This document shows, piece by piece, positions 1 through 8,575 of a stretch of 64,000 nt of DNA. Position 1 is the stretch's first letter. Each line of letters starts with the position of its first letter. The stretch lies in contig NZ_JQED01000055.1 in assembly GCF_000764225.1 (NCBI RefSeq), positions 248,001 to 312,000 on the forward strand, read 5' to 3'. A program made the translations under genes and the position numbers. The notes under the pieces were generated by a model, which did not search any database, was not told where the DNA came from, and was given only the letters and a program-made list of their open reading frames with translations. This stretch comes from Colwellia psychrerythraea (lineage in GTDB: Bacteria; Pseudomonadota; Gammaproteobacteria; Enterobacterales; Alteromonadaceae).

Positions 1-1435
1 CACCTAGGCTAATACCACTGATAATGCTGTACTCAACGACACCATTAACTTCAAAGCGAACACTGTCTAGCTCTTCTTCAAATTCTGGACGGTTAACAAA
101 ACCATCTTGTGCATCACTACCGATAACTGGCGCACCCCATGATTGAGGGCCGGCAAGGCGTATAAGGCTTTCATCAGTATAGTCAACACCTGGAAGTGTT
201 GGGTGAGCGCTATACATAACACCTGTTGAAGTCATTTCCCATGAACGAGCCGCTGCGGGACGTCCATCAACACCAGCACGACCTGTACCAGAATAACTTT
301 CTAAATCGATGATTGATTTATCAACATCACCCATTGATAAGTCTAATACTGTAGACCAATTATCATCTAAAGCATATTCTACATTTAAACCAAAAGTAGT
401 TAACTCAGATTCTTGTGTTCTGGCATCATTACGAACAACTGAATGGAAACCATCCCAATAACCCGAAGTAACTAAACCATCTTCAATTGATGTAGCAGAA
501 TAGTTTGCGCCACCCCATTCAGGGCCACCTTCTTCAAGGCCTCGACGTACATCACTTTCTTCAAAATCAATATATAAAGCGTCGAACTTAACGGTAAGTT
601 GATCGTTAGGCTGGTATTCAACAATAGCGGCAACAGAATCACGTTCCATCATTGCAGAACGAGCAAAAGAATCATGGCCACCTAAAACTTTGTCGCCATC
701 TGGTGTGTCGGCATAACCCCAAGCACGAAAGTTTTCTTCTTGGCGAGGGGTTTCTTGTGATGAAACAACTAAAGCAAGACCTAAGGTATCATCCATAAAC
801 TGATCAACAAAGTTGAACGATAAACGGTGTCCGTTGTTATCATAATCTGGGTTAGCTGAGTCTTTTTCATTTTGTTCATAGACAGCATTCACTGTCATTG
901 AAGCATCTGAGTTTAATGGACTTACCGTTTGTAAATCGATTGTACCACCAATACCTTGAGAAATAAGGCCGGCTTCAGGTGTTTTATATACCACTATATT
1001 AGAGACTATTTCCGTTGGGTATAAATCAAATTCAACCCCGCGGTTATCACCCATACCGAGTAACTCACGACCGTTCAAAGAGGTTCCAACATAGTTCTCA
1101 TTGAAACCACGTACAGATAAACCACTGGTTCGCCCGTTACGACGCTCACCTGTTACGCCAGGAAGGCGGGCTAGTGATTCGGCAACACTAGTATCAGGTA
1201 ATTTACCGATATCTTCAGCAGAAAGAACTTCAACAATTGAGTTTGAGCTCATTTTAATCGCTTGTGCTCTTTGTAAGCTTCCACGAATACCCGTTACTTG
1301 AATTACTTCAACTTCGTCTTCTGCGTTTTTGTCTGCAGCGTTAGCTTCTTCTGCAGCAAAACTTGCTGTGCTTAATGCCATTAAGCCACTTGAAAGTAAA
1401 GCTAACGTCATTTTGCTTGGTTTAAAATGTAGCAT
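1..1435 (-). CDS. TonB-dependent receptor, N-terminal part (cut by window edge)
   Basis: Outer-membrane active transporter, probably for a carbohydrate. The frame stays open from ATG at 1435 down to base 1, so only the first ~478 residues are present. A signal peptide ends near ALSTASFA, followed by an acidic linker and DEVEVIQVTGIRGSL, the usual start of the plug in Alteromonadales receptors. The plug (about residues 55-170) contains EDIGKLPD, SLARLPGV, SVRGF and GGTIDL motifs; the rest is beta-barrel-like. The start lies about 170-185 bp downstream of two TACGTA-centred palindromes shared with the pullulanase promoter, so I infer a maltodextrin/alpha-glucan receptor. Substrate is inference; family assignment is firm. 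Confidence 0.9.
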   Translation of the reverse strand, partial: MLHFKPSKMTLALLSSGLMALSTASFAAEEANAADKNAEDEVEVIQVTGIRGSLQRAQAIKMSSNSIVEVLSAEDIGKLPDTSVAESLARLPGVTGERRNGRTSGLSVRGFNENYVGTSLNGRELLGMGDNRGVEFDLYPTEIVSNIVVYKTPEAGLISQGIGGTIDLQTVSPLNSDASMTVNAVYEQNEKDSANPDYDNNGHRLSFNFVDQFMDDTLGLALVVSSQETPRQEENFRAWGYADTPDGDKVLGGHDSFARSAMMERDSVAAIVEYQPNDQLTVKFDALYIDFEESDVRRGLEEGGPEWGGANYSATSIEDGLVTSGYWDGFHSVVRNDARTQESELTTFGLNVEYALDDNWSTVLDLSMGDVDKSIIDLESYSGTGRAGVDGRPAAARSWEMTSTGVMYSAHPTLPGVDYTDESLIRLAGPQSWGAPVIGSDAQDGFVNRPEFEEELDSVRFEVNGVVEYSIISGISLG

Positions 1436-1604
1436 TGAATATTCTCCCCTAGCCATCCATGATTAATTTTATAAGCTAACTTCCATTTAACCTAATAATT
1501 ATATGTTTGTGATTTACGTATGTAGTTATGCGGTCACATGTATCAATTGGTTATTATTTGTGAACAACTTTAATATAAAGGGGCTAATTACTGATGGATA
1601 GTCG

Positions 1605-1620
1605 TTGCATACGTATTCAA
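1605..1620. promoter_or_regulatory. LacI-type palindromic operator, copy 1
   Basis: TTGCATACGTATTCAA is a near-perfect 16-bp palindrome with central CG, the geometry of LacI-family operators. It is nearly identical to the copies at 1646-1661 and 4162-4177. The cognate regulator is not in the window. A maltodextrin-type LacI repressor is inferred from the pullulanase context. Confidence 0.6.
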
Positions 1621-1645
1621 AGCGTCGGTTAGTGCTTCAAACTCA

Positions 1646-1661
1646 TTGAATACGTATGCAA
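1646..1661. promoter_or_regulatory. LacI-type palindromic operator, copy 2
   Basis: TTGAATACGTATGCAA is the reverse complement of the copy at 1605-1620. The centres of the two sites are 41 bp apart, about four helical turns, which places both on the same DNA face upstream of the TonB receptor. Confidence 0.6.
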
Positions 1662-1760
1662 TGATTGTTTCAAAAATAAACAAGTCATCAGCTTAAGGTA
1701 TGTTTTACGTCTTACATGACGTTCAGCAATTATGTTTGCTGGAGGGTGGAGGAGAAAGCG

Positions 1761-1865
1761 ATGGAAGGGATAAATCAAACTCAATACATAGCAATAATTT
1801 CATTGCGGTGGAACAGTAGCAGGAAGGAGCGCTTCAAGGTTAATAAAAGTCTGCGGAAGAAGTAA
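1761..1865 (+). CDS. Possible 34-residue basic peptide
   Basis: ATG at 1761 is preceded by a strong purine-rich ribosome-binding sequence (GGAGGAGAAAGCG). The predicted product is 34 residues, very rich in Lys and Arg in its second half (RKERFKVNKSLRKK). I recognise no family. The good ribosome-binding site is the only support; it may be chance. Confidence 0.2.
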   Translation: MEGINQTQYIAIISLRWNSSRKERFKVNKSLRKK

Positions 1866-1926
1866 CTTTTATCTTAGAACTGTTTTTATCACAGAACTAT
1901 TTTGAAGATTGGATATGTGAAGGTTT

Positions 1927-1963
1927 ACTATAGGTTTGTTAAGTTAATTGACAAACCTATAGT
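1927..1963. terminator. Hairpin 3' of the TlpA-like gene
   Basis: Perfect 13-bp inverted repeat (ACTATAGGTTTGT at 1927-1939, complement at 1951-1963) with an 11-nt loop, about 45 bp past the stop of the minus-strand gene. There is no strong T-run on either side, so termination is only a guess. Confidence 0.4.
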
Positions 1964-2006
1964 TTGATTGGAGATGCGTTTTAATTTTTGCGAGTACTTA
2001 TGCTGT

Positions 2007-2942
2007 TTAAAGCTTGGATAATTGTTTTGCTAAAGAGTCGTGGTCAGAAAAGTCAGAAGTTTTCAATATAACAACACCATCTTTTACCATCACTAAACTC
2101 GGAAATTCTTTTATTTCATATTGATGAAACAAGCTGTTGCTAACGTCAATTGTAATGGGGTGTTTAATCTGATACTTCTTAACGTAATTTGCTAATTCAG
2201 TAGGGCCAGTCCAAAGTCTTGAAATAACCCCTTGCCATGCAAATTTGTCAAATTGTTCTGTGAAATTATTGACTGAACTTTGTGCTGCAATACATTGCTT
2301 TGAAGCGGCAGGACGAGTGTCTTTAAAATACCAGTCACACCAAGTGGCAGTAAATAAAAAAGCGTGTGTTTTACTGTCATCCAGTTCCAAATTCAGCGGC
2401 ATTTCAGTTTCAGTAATCGCATCGTCGGCCAGTAATTCTAATTCCTTGGTGGCACTGATAAGTGCAATTTTGTTATCAAGCACCGAATCGGCTTTGTGGC
2501 CTAGGTGAACTAAGTTCATGTGTTTATCAAACAATAAGTGATATGGAGTGCCAAGCAATCTAAATGCTTGCGCTAAGTCGCCCTTGCTGTCTATAACCAT
2601 CGGCATTGTTAGATTAAACTCTTCTTGTACTCTGTGTACTGCCGCTAAATTATCATTGATACCTAAATTAATGGCGATGACCGCTAAATCGTCTCCATGT
2701 TGTTGGCTGATTTTTTCAAAGTGAGGCATTTGTTCGATACATGGTTTGCACCAGGTAGCCCAAAATTTTAAATATACCGGTTTTTTACCTTGATATTGTT
2801 CTAAGGTGACTACTTCTCCTGTCGTTAGAGTCATTGGAATAGTCAATAATTGTTTTGATAAATTACTGGCGTGCGCCAAAGAAGCGGCGCTGATAAGTAA
2901 TGTGAGAGTGATGGACATTAAAAATTGTCTGAGCATAAACAT
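2007..2942 (-). CDS. Periplasmic TlpA-like thioredoxin-fold protein
   Basis: Exported thioredoxin-family protein, 311 residues. A signal peptide occupies about residues 1-25. A TlpA/ResA-like redoxin domain (about 30-175) carries the WATWCKPC active site with C65 and C68, so it is probably a disulfide reductase or oxidase in the periplasm. The C-terminal ~130 residues look like a second, divergent thioredoxin-like unit: FTATWCDWYF lacks the second active-site Cys, another Cys lies further on, and a late 'EFPSLVMVKDG' resembles the cis-Pro loop. Single-domain TlpA proteins are about half this length. It is transcribed away from the LysR gene; a link to glucan use is not shown. Confidence 0.75.
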   Translation of the reverse strand: MFMLRQFLMSITLTLLISAASLAHASNLSKQLLTIPMTLTTGEVVTLEQYQGKKPVYLKFWATWCKPCIEQMPHFEKISQQHGDDLAVIAINLGINDNLAAVHRVQEEFNLTMPMVIDSKGDLAQAFRLLGTPYHLLFDKHMNLVHLGHKADSVLDNKIALISATKELELLADDAITETEMPLNLELDDSKTHAFLFTATWCDWYFKDTRPAASKQCIAAQSSVNNFTEQFDKFAWQGVISRLWTGPTELANYVKKYQIKHPITIDVSNSLFHQYEIKEFPSLVMVKDGVVILKTSDFSDHDSLAKQLSKL

Positions 2943-3056
2943 AAGGGATCCCTTGGCAATTTGTTTTGGTAGATAGTCAAACTAACTTATTTACAAGTAG
3001 CTGTTTAAAGCTACCTTTTTAAAGGCATTTGCTTATTTATTAATAAGTTTTGACAG

Positions 3057-3079
3057 CTAGCTTTTGTAATTAAAGCTAG
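3057..3079. repeat. Inverted repeat CTAGCTTT / AAAGCTAG
   Basis: Perfect 8-bp arms with a 7-nt spacer, in the divergent region between the TlpA-like gene and the LysR gene. It may be a regulator site for either gene. Confidence 0.35.
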
Positions 3080-3112
3080 TTTACGTCAAATTATTGTTAT
3101 CAGAAGTGCGGA

Positions 3113-3144
3113 TAATGAATTATATTGGTGAATATAATTCATTA
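3113..3144. promoter_or_regulatory. 14-bp perfect inverted repeat before the LysR gene
   Basis: The arms at 3113-3126 and 3131-3144 are exactly complementary around a 4-nt GGTG spacer, ending 23 bp before the LysR start codon. It could be the LysR protein's own operator (autorepression) or an mRNA hairpin. LysR proteins usually bind T-N11-A sites; an AT-rich long palindrome is compatible with that. Confidence 0.5.
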
Positions 3145-3167
3145 ATCTATTTGTTAATAAGAACTCC

Positions 3168-4142
3168 ATGGATAAATTCAAGGCTATTGCTTTATTTATG
3201 TCGACTATTGAAACGGGGAGCTTTTCTGCAACAGCTAAAAAGCATGCCACAGACCCCTCAACAGTCAGCAAAGCGATTAAAAGATTAGAAGAGCAACTCG
3301 GTTTACAATTACTTTATCGTTCTACTCGGCAATTAAGTTTAACTTCAGCTGGGCAGAAGTATGCAGAGACTGTTGGTTCTCTCTACCAGCAACTTGAATC
3401 ATGTGAACACGAATTAAAATCTGCCAATGATAGTTTCAAAGGTGCGCTTAAGATCAATTTACCTGTATCGTATGGCCGTGTGTATATGCTGCCAATGTTG
3501 AGCCAATTTAAAAAGACTTATCCTGATATTGAGTTAGAGGTCAGCTTTAATGATCAATATGTCGATATGATCAGCGATGCTGTTGATATCTCTATTCGAA
3601 GTGGCACCTTAAACGATAGTCGATTAGTGGCACAAAAACTCTCACCAATGCCGTTTGTGCTCTGTGTCAGTAATCGTGATGGCTGTAGTGATTCAGAAGT
3701 AGCCCAAAAAGTTGATATTTCTGATGAAGGACTCGCTGTTTTACCATGGGTATTATTCCGCTTTAAACAGACTGGAAAGACCATGCCTATTAATTTCACT
3801 TATCAGGGCCGACATATTAATGTTGAGCCGAAACGGGTGACTATTATTGATGATGGTGAAGCGATGGCAAAGCTTTGTGCTGAAGGTTTAGGTCTTTGCC
3901 TTATGCCCCATTTTAACGCTAAGGCTCTTGTCATGGCAGATAAGATGAAGGTGTTGGCCAAAGTTGATGAATTTCCCAATTCTGGGGTGTTTATTGTTTA
4001 TCCTAAGCGAAAAAATTTGCCCAAACGGACTCAGGTCTTTATTGACTTTGTGAAGGAGTATCTTAACGAAATGGGTGAGTCGCCAACAAAAACTTGGCTT
4101 GATACAGGGGGAGATCCTACAAAATCAAATCCTGTTTCTTGA
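3168..4142 (+). CDS. LysR-family transcriptional regulator
   Basis: 324-residue DNA-binding regulator. The N-terminal winged HTH (about residues 1-60) shows the LysR pattern 'ETGSFSATAKKH...TVSKAIKRLEEQLG..L..R', followed by a linker helix and a substrate-binding-like effector domain (about 90-300), with 'INLPVSYGRVYMLPML' typical of the CrgA-type subgroup. It lies divergently from the TlpA-like gene and 111 bp before pullulanase, so either may be a target. The ATG at 3168 fits the HTH start. The effector is unknown. Confidence 0.9.
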   Translation: MDKFKAIALFMSTIETGSFSATAKKHATDPSTVSKAIKRLEEQLGLQLLYRSTRQLSLTSAGQKYAETVGSLYQQLESCEHELKSANDSFKGALKINLPVSYGRVYMLPMLSQFKKTYPDIELEVSFNDQYVDMISDAVDISIRSGTLNDSRLVAQKLSPMPFVLCVSNRDGCSDSEVAQKVDISDEGLAVLPWVLFRFKQTGKTMPINFTYQGRHINVEPKRVTIIDDGEAMAKLCAEGLGLCLMPHFNAKALVMADKMKVLAKVDEFPNSGVFIVYPKRKNLPKRTQVFIDFVKEYLNEMGESPTKTWLDTGGDPTKSNPVS

Positions 4143-4161
4143 TTAGTACTAGGTGAAAATA

Positions 4162-4177
4162 TTGAATACGTATGTAA
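4162..4177. promoter_or_regulatory. LacI-type palindromic operator, copy 3
   Basis: TTGAATACGTATGTAA differs from the copy at 1646-1661 by one base. It lies 76 bp before the pullulanase start codon, just after the LysR stop, in the expected place for a repressor site. Confidence 0.6.
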
Positions 4178-4253
4178 AACGGTAAAACTTGTATTTATCT
4201 TAGTTATGAACGCGTAAGTTATTAAGCATTACAATTTTAACGACGCGTTTATT

Positions 4254-7190
4254 ATGAAAATACCTTTTGTAAATCATTCTACCTTAAGCCCTAGTACTGC
4301 CGTTTTTCTCGCATTTTCTACCACTTTGCTAGTGACTGCTTGCGGCCAAGAAAATAAAACTACACAATCTTCCGAGTTAGTGCAGCAAAGCGTTGATGAA
4401 ACAGTCAAGACTGTTGATATTAAGCAAGGCGTGTTTACAGCCAACGATTTAGCTAATTTACCGAGTGATAGCTCAGCGCATTGGCTAACTACTGACTTAT
4501 TGGTATTACCTAAATCTGTTAATCATTATCAATACCAATTACTTAGCAGAAAAGCAGCAGGCTTTAATGCCATTGATTTATCTCCGACTATTTTTCCTAA
4601 AAAACTGGCTGTTAAATTCCCGCATTTAGCTGGCTTTCAGGCATTTAAAGTGCAATTAACGTCGGAGGAAGCTAAGCATTGGTTAAAACAACAACTCATG
4701 GTTGTAGCTGTTGATGATGCTATGGAGAAAAATGAAAAAGCTCAAGAAGTCGCTTATGTGCAAATCGGTGGCGTAGTTGATGCGCTTTATACTCAGGGGG
4801 AAAATGATGCCGATGAAGTAACTGATTTAGGTGCAACCATTATAGCGACTCAACAAGGCGAGGAAACTAATTCTGCTGTTAGTTTTAAATTATGGGCACC
4901 CACAGCGCAATCAGTGTCTGTAAAACTTTTTGATGATAACTTACAAGCACTATCAAATGGCACGCTTGAAATGCTTGAAGATACAAATACGGGAGTTTGG
5001 CAAGTCCAAGCAGACAGTCGAGCAAATTACGCATATTATCAATATCAAGTTGATGTTTATCACCCCGCATCAAAAAGAATTGAATCTCTATCTGTTACTG
5101 ATCCATACTCTTTAAGTTTATCTGTTAATAGTAAGTACTCACAAGTTGTAGATTTAAACGATGCGATAACTCAACCTGAAAAATGGCTTACTCAGCAAAT
5201 ACCTACCGTGCAAAATGTTGAAGATAATGTTTTTTATGAAACACATATTCGCGATTTTAGTGCAAACGAACAGCGCCTTAGTGACCCTAAATTTAAAGGT
5301 AAATATAAAGCCTTTAGTGAGAAAAAATCCGACGGTATTCAACATTTAAAAGCGCTACAAGTGGCAGGGTTAAATAACATTCATTTATTACCTACCTTCG
5401 ATATCGCGACGGTAGATGAAGATGGCAGTAAACATCTGGATATAAATGATAATCTGGCTAAAGTTTGTGCTATTACAAAGAATATCAGCATATGTCAGCA
5501 ACCTTACGATGAAAAACAGTCAATAAAGTCATTATTACAGAGCTATACCGTTGAAGGAGAGCAAGCACAGCAATTAGTGAGCGAGTTACGTGAAGTCGAT
5601 AACTACAATTGGGGTTATGATCCCTTCCATTATACTGTACCTGAGGGGAGTTATGCTGTTGATGCCAAAGGTGTTGCGCGTTTAGTGGAATTTAGAGAAA
5701 TGATTCAAAGCCTACATGGGTTAGGCTTTAGGGTTATTATGGATGTGGTCTATAACCATACTCACCAAGCAGGTTTAGAGCCAAACTCAGTATTAGATAA
5801 AATCGTGCCAACATACTATCATCGCTTGCATCCGTTAACAGGAGACATTGAGCAATCGACCTGTTGTGATAATACCGCGACAGAGCGTGTAATGATGGCA
5901 AAATTAATGACAGACTCGTTAGTTGTCTGGGCTCGTGATTACAAAATTGATGGTTTTCGTTTTGACCTGATGGGACATCAACCAAAAGAAGCGATGTTGG
6001 CTGCAAGAGAAGCTGTGCGACTAGTGGATAGTGATACTTACTTTTATGGTGAAGGTTGGAATTTTGGTGAAGTAGCGAGTAATAGTCAATTTATACAAGC
6101 CAGCCAGCTAGAACTAGGTGGTAGTGAAATAGGCACCTTTTCAGATAGGTTACGTGACGCCGTTCGTGGTGGCGGTAATAATACCCGGGATTCTCAGGGC
6201 ATCGGCAATGGTTTATTAACTTTCCCCAATAATAAACAATCTAATACAAATACAGATCAATCATTAATGCAAGCTGATTATGCTTTACGTATGGATCAAC
6301 TGCGCATTGGCTTAGCTGGCAATTTGATAAACTTTCCGCTAAAAAGCATCAATGATGAGGTAACCTTAGGTAAAGATATTCCTTATGGTGACCAACCTAC
6401 TGGTTATGCTTTAGATCCAGCGGACACCATCAACTATGTTTCCAAGCATGATAATCAAACGCTTTGGGATAATAGCCAATACCGATTACCATTCGACGTT
6501 TCAACCGAAGATAGAGTGAGAATGCATGTGCAAAGTTTGTCTTTCGCTTTATTCGCTCAAGGTATCCCTTTTATTCACATGGGCTCAGAATTTATGCGCT
6601 CTAAATCATTTCTTCGCGATAGTTATGATTATGGCGACTGGTTTAACCGCGTTGATTTTTCCAAGCAAAATAACTTCTATAATGTAGGGTTACCGCCGGC
6701 CGAAAAAGATCAAGCTAACTGGCCTTTAATAAAAGAAGTACTTATTGGACACCAAGGGCGTGACCAAATTAACGCTGAACAAATTCAGCGTAGCAGTAAC
6801 GCTTTTATCGATTTGTTAGCAATACGCATGAGTAGTCCATTATTTCGATTAACCACAGAGCAGAGCATTATTGATAAAGTGAGCTTTCTTAATATTGCAT
6901 CATCAAAGCAGGGAGACAGTGAAATCACTGGGCATCAAACAGGTTTATTAGTGATGAAGCTTGATGATACCAAAGGGCAAGTGGTTGACAATAAATATCA
7001 AAGTTTACTGGTCATTTTCAATACCAGTGATAAAACACAGACATTTACTTCTGATTTTCTTAATACCCAAGGATATCAATTACATCCGATTCAACAAGCA
7101 GGTAGTGATGAGGTGGTTAAACAAAGCGAAGTGACGGCGGAAGGTTTCATTGTGCCGCCATTATCTAGTGTCGTTTTTGTTAAAATTTAA
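4254..7190 (+). CDS. pulA: Lipoprotein pullulanase (GH13, alpha-1,6-glucosidase)
   Basis: Debranching enzyme that cleaves alpha-1,6 links of pullulan, starch or glycogen. At 978 residues it fits the pullulanase-type alpha-1,6-glucosidase family. The lipobox LVTAC puts the lipidated Cys at residue 30, so the enzyme is membrane-anchored. The N-terminal region is PulA-N2-like, then a CBM48-like domain ('FKLWAPTAQSVSVKLFDD', about 205-310), then the GH13 barrel. 'DGFRFDLMGH' holds the nucleophile D571, 'YGEGWNFGE' the acid/base E600, and 'KHDNQTLWD' the HD pair at 732-733; VMDVVYNHT is GH13 region I. A LacI-type operator is upstream and the esterase gene follows 40 bp downstream. Confidence 0.93.
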   Translation: MKIPFVNHSTLSPSTAVFLAFSTTLLVTACGQENKTTQSSELVQQSVDETVKTVDIKQGVFTANDLANLPSDSSAHWLTTDLLVLPKSVNHYQYQLLSRKAAGFNAIDLSPTIFPKKLAVKFPHLAGFQAFKVQLTSEEAKHWLKQQLMVVAVDDAMEKNEKAQEVAYVQIGGVVDALYTQGENDADEVTDLGATIIATQQGEETNSAVSFKLWAPTAQSVSVKLFDDNLQALSNGTLEMLEDTNTGVWQVQADSRANYAYYQYQVDVYHPASKRIESLSVTDPYSLSLSVNSKYSQVVDLNDAITQPEKWLTQQIPTVQNVEDNVFYETHIRDFSANEQRLSDPKFKGKYKAFSEKKSDGIQHLKALQVAGLNNIHLLPTFDIATVDEDGSKHLDINDNLAKVCAITKNISICQQPYDEKQSIKSLLQSYTVEGEQAQQLVSELREVDNYNWGYDPFHYTVPEGSYAVDAKGVARLVEFREMIQSLHGLGFRVIMDVVYNHTHQAGLEPNSVLDKIVPTYYHRLHPLTGDIEQSTCCDNTATERVMMAKLMTDSLVVWARDYKIDGFRFDLMGHQPKEAMLAAREAVRLVDSDTYFYGEGWNFGEVASNSQFIQASQLELGGSEIGTFSDRLRDAVRGGGNNTRDSQGIGNGLLTFPNNKQSNTNTDQSLMQADYALRMDQLRIGLAGNLINFPLKSINDEVTLGKDIPYGDQPTGYALDPADTINYVSKHDNQTLWDNSQYRLPFDVSTEDRVRMHVQSLSFALFAQGIPFIHMGSEFMRSKSFLRDSYDYGDWFNRVDFSKQNNFYNVGLPPAEKDQANWPLIKEVLIGHQGRDQINAEQIQRSSNAFIDLLAIRMSSPLFRLTTEQSIIDKVSFLNIASSKQGDSEITGHQTGLLVMKLDDTKGQVVDNKYQSLLVIFNTSDKTQTFTSDFLNTQGYQLHPIQQAGSDEVVKQSEVTAEGFIVPPLSSVVFVKI

Positions 7191-7230
7191 TTAATTAACG
7201 TCGATCTGGAACTGTGAGTGAAATATAACA

Positions 7231-8421
7231 ATGAAAGTTAATTTATCTTTTATATTACTATTGATTTTAGTTAACACATCCGCTTACTCAAGTATTGTAA
7301 TGACTGATGATAAATTATCTATCATTGTCACTCCGCCAGCTGACTATAATAGAAAGGATACTGTTCATATTGTCGGTAATTTTAATAATTGGGCTTTATC
7401 TGGGAATAAGTCCCATCAACTCCGATATGTTGAAGGCAAATTAGTTGCAGATATACCAAATAATCAACAGGACATTATCTTTGGGTTTGTCAGGAATAGT
7501 GACTGGAAAAGTATACCAAGTCGGGAATCAGGCAATGCACTTTGCCTGTTTTTACATCAAAAAAATTCGACTAATCATCATATTAAAATTGAAATTCCTG
7601 CATGGAAAGACGATAAACCAGGAAAAGTGGCAACTCAAACGATTGTCGGTAATGTCAAGGTTCTTAAAGATTTTGCTATGCCACAATTGGGTAGACAGAC
7701 CAATATCAGCATATATCTCCCGCCTTCTTATAAGGAAAATAACCAGCAGAAATATCCTGTGCTGTATATGCTAGATGGCCAGAATATTTTTGACGACTCA
7801 ACGGCATATAGTGATGAATGGCTCGTTGATGAAAGCATGGAAAGATTAGCCTCTACAGGGAAATTAAATGAATTTATTGTGGTGGGTATTGCTAATGGCC
7901 CACGTAGATGGAATGAATATAATCCATGGAATTACAAAAGCTGGGATACACAGGTTGAAGAAATAGGTGAGGGAGATAAAACAATTACTTTCATCAGAGA
8001 CTCGTTAAAACCATTTATTGATAAAAACTATCGAACAAAAGCCGAAAATACTTCGACGGGGTTAGCAGGCAGCTCTCTTGGTGGTTTAATGGCATTATAC
8101 GGAGCTATGGAACATTCTGATGTGTTTGGTTTTATTGCGGCGTTTTCACCCTCATTAGCGGTTGAAAATATGGCTGGGAATAATGTACTTTTTGCAGCAT
8201 TAAAAAATCAGAAAGAAATGGGCAGGGTAAAAATCTATGCTGATATGGGAAAAGTTGAGTATGGTAATTATGAAAAAGTTGAATTTTTACAACAGTTATT
8301 ACTTGAAAGTGGTGTAGCTGAGAAAAATCTTAAGATAGTGAAAGATGACTTAGGTAGGCATTGCGAACTCGATTGGTCTAAGCGATTTCCAAGTGCGGTG
8401 GGATGGCTCTTTAAAGAATAA
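7231..8421 (+). CDS. Secreted esterase-D-like hydrolase with starch-binding-like N-terminus
   Basis: 396 residues with a signal peptide (about 1-20). Residues ~30-115 resemble an early-set/CBM20-48 glycan-binding fold ('VHIVGNFNNWALSG'). Residues ~135-390 are an alpha/beta hydrolase of the esterase D/Fes type: 'ISIYLPPSY', 'PVLYMLDGQNIFD', the nucleophile elbow GSSLGG with S282, and a late His in 'DLGRHCELDW'. It follows pullulanase by 40 bp and is probably co-transcribed, suggesting de-esterification of an alpha-glucan or a related substrate. The actual substrate is unknown. Confidence 0.8.
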   Translation: MKVNLSFILLLILVNTSAYSSIVMTDDKLSIIVTPPADYNRKDTVHIVGNFNNWALSGNKSHQLRYVEGKLVADIPNNQQDIIFGFVRNSDWKSIPSRESGNALCLFLHQKNSTNHHIKIEIPAWKDDKPGKVATQTIVGNVKVLKDFAMPQLGRQTNISIYLPPSYKENNQQKYPVLYMLDGQNIFDDSTAYSDEWLVDESMERLASTGKLNEFIVVGIANGPRRWNEYNPWNYKSWDTQVEEIGEGDKTITFIRDSLKPFIDKNYRTKAENTSTGLAGSSLGGLMALYGAMEHSDVFGFIAAFSPSLAVENMAGNNVLFAALKNQKEMGRVKIYADMGKVEYGNYEKVEFLQQLLLESGVAEKNLKIVKDDLGRHCELDWSKRFPSAVGWLFKE

Positions 8422-8481
8422 TCGTCGCCTGTAGCAATCGCTTTAAGGCAAACAGAGTCATTTTTCTTATTTATTTAAATG

Positions 8482-8522
8482 AAAAAGCCATAGCTATCGT
8501 CTATTAATGGGATAGCTATGGC
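8482..8522 (-). terminator. Rho-independent terminator of the acyltransferase gene
   Basis: 12-bp perfect stem (GCCATAGCTATC / GATAGCTATGGC, 8487-8498 and 8511-8522). Read on the minus strand it is followed by a T-run, so it ends the acyltransferase transcript. It may also act on the esterase transcript. Confidence 0.75.
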
Positions 8523-8575
8523 CACTTAAACACTTACCTTTAGTGTCTGATGCAGAGGTTATCTTAACGGATGTA

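Larger units (their letters stand above)
1436..2006. other. Intergenic region upstream of receptor
   Basis: 570 bp between the receptor start and the end of the TlpA-like gene. It holds the two operators, a possible 34-codon basic ORF (1761-1865) and a hairpin (1927-1963). No other gene was seen. Confidence 0.6.

Noticed and set aside
1101..1301. Plus-strand open frame of 66 codons
   Set aside because: Lies wholly within the TonB receptor coding region on the other strand, whose plug motifs are clear.
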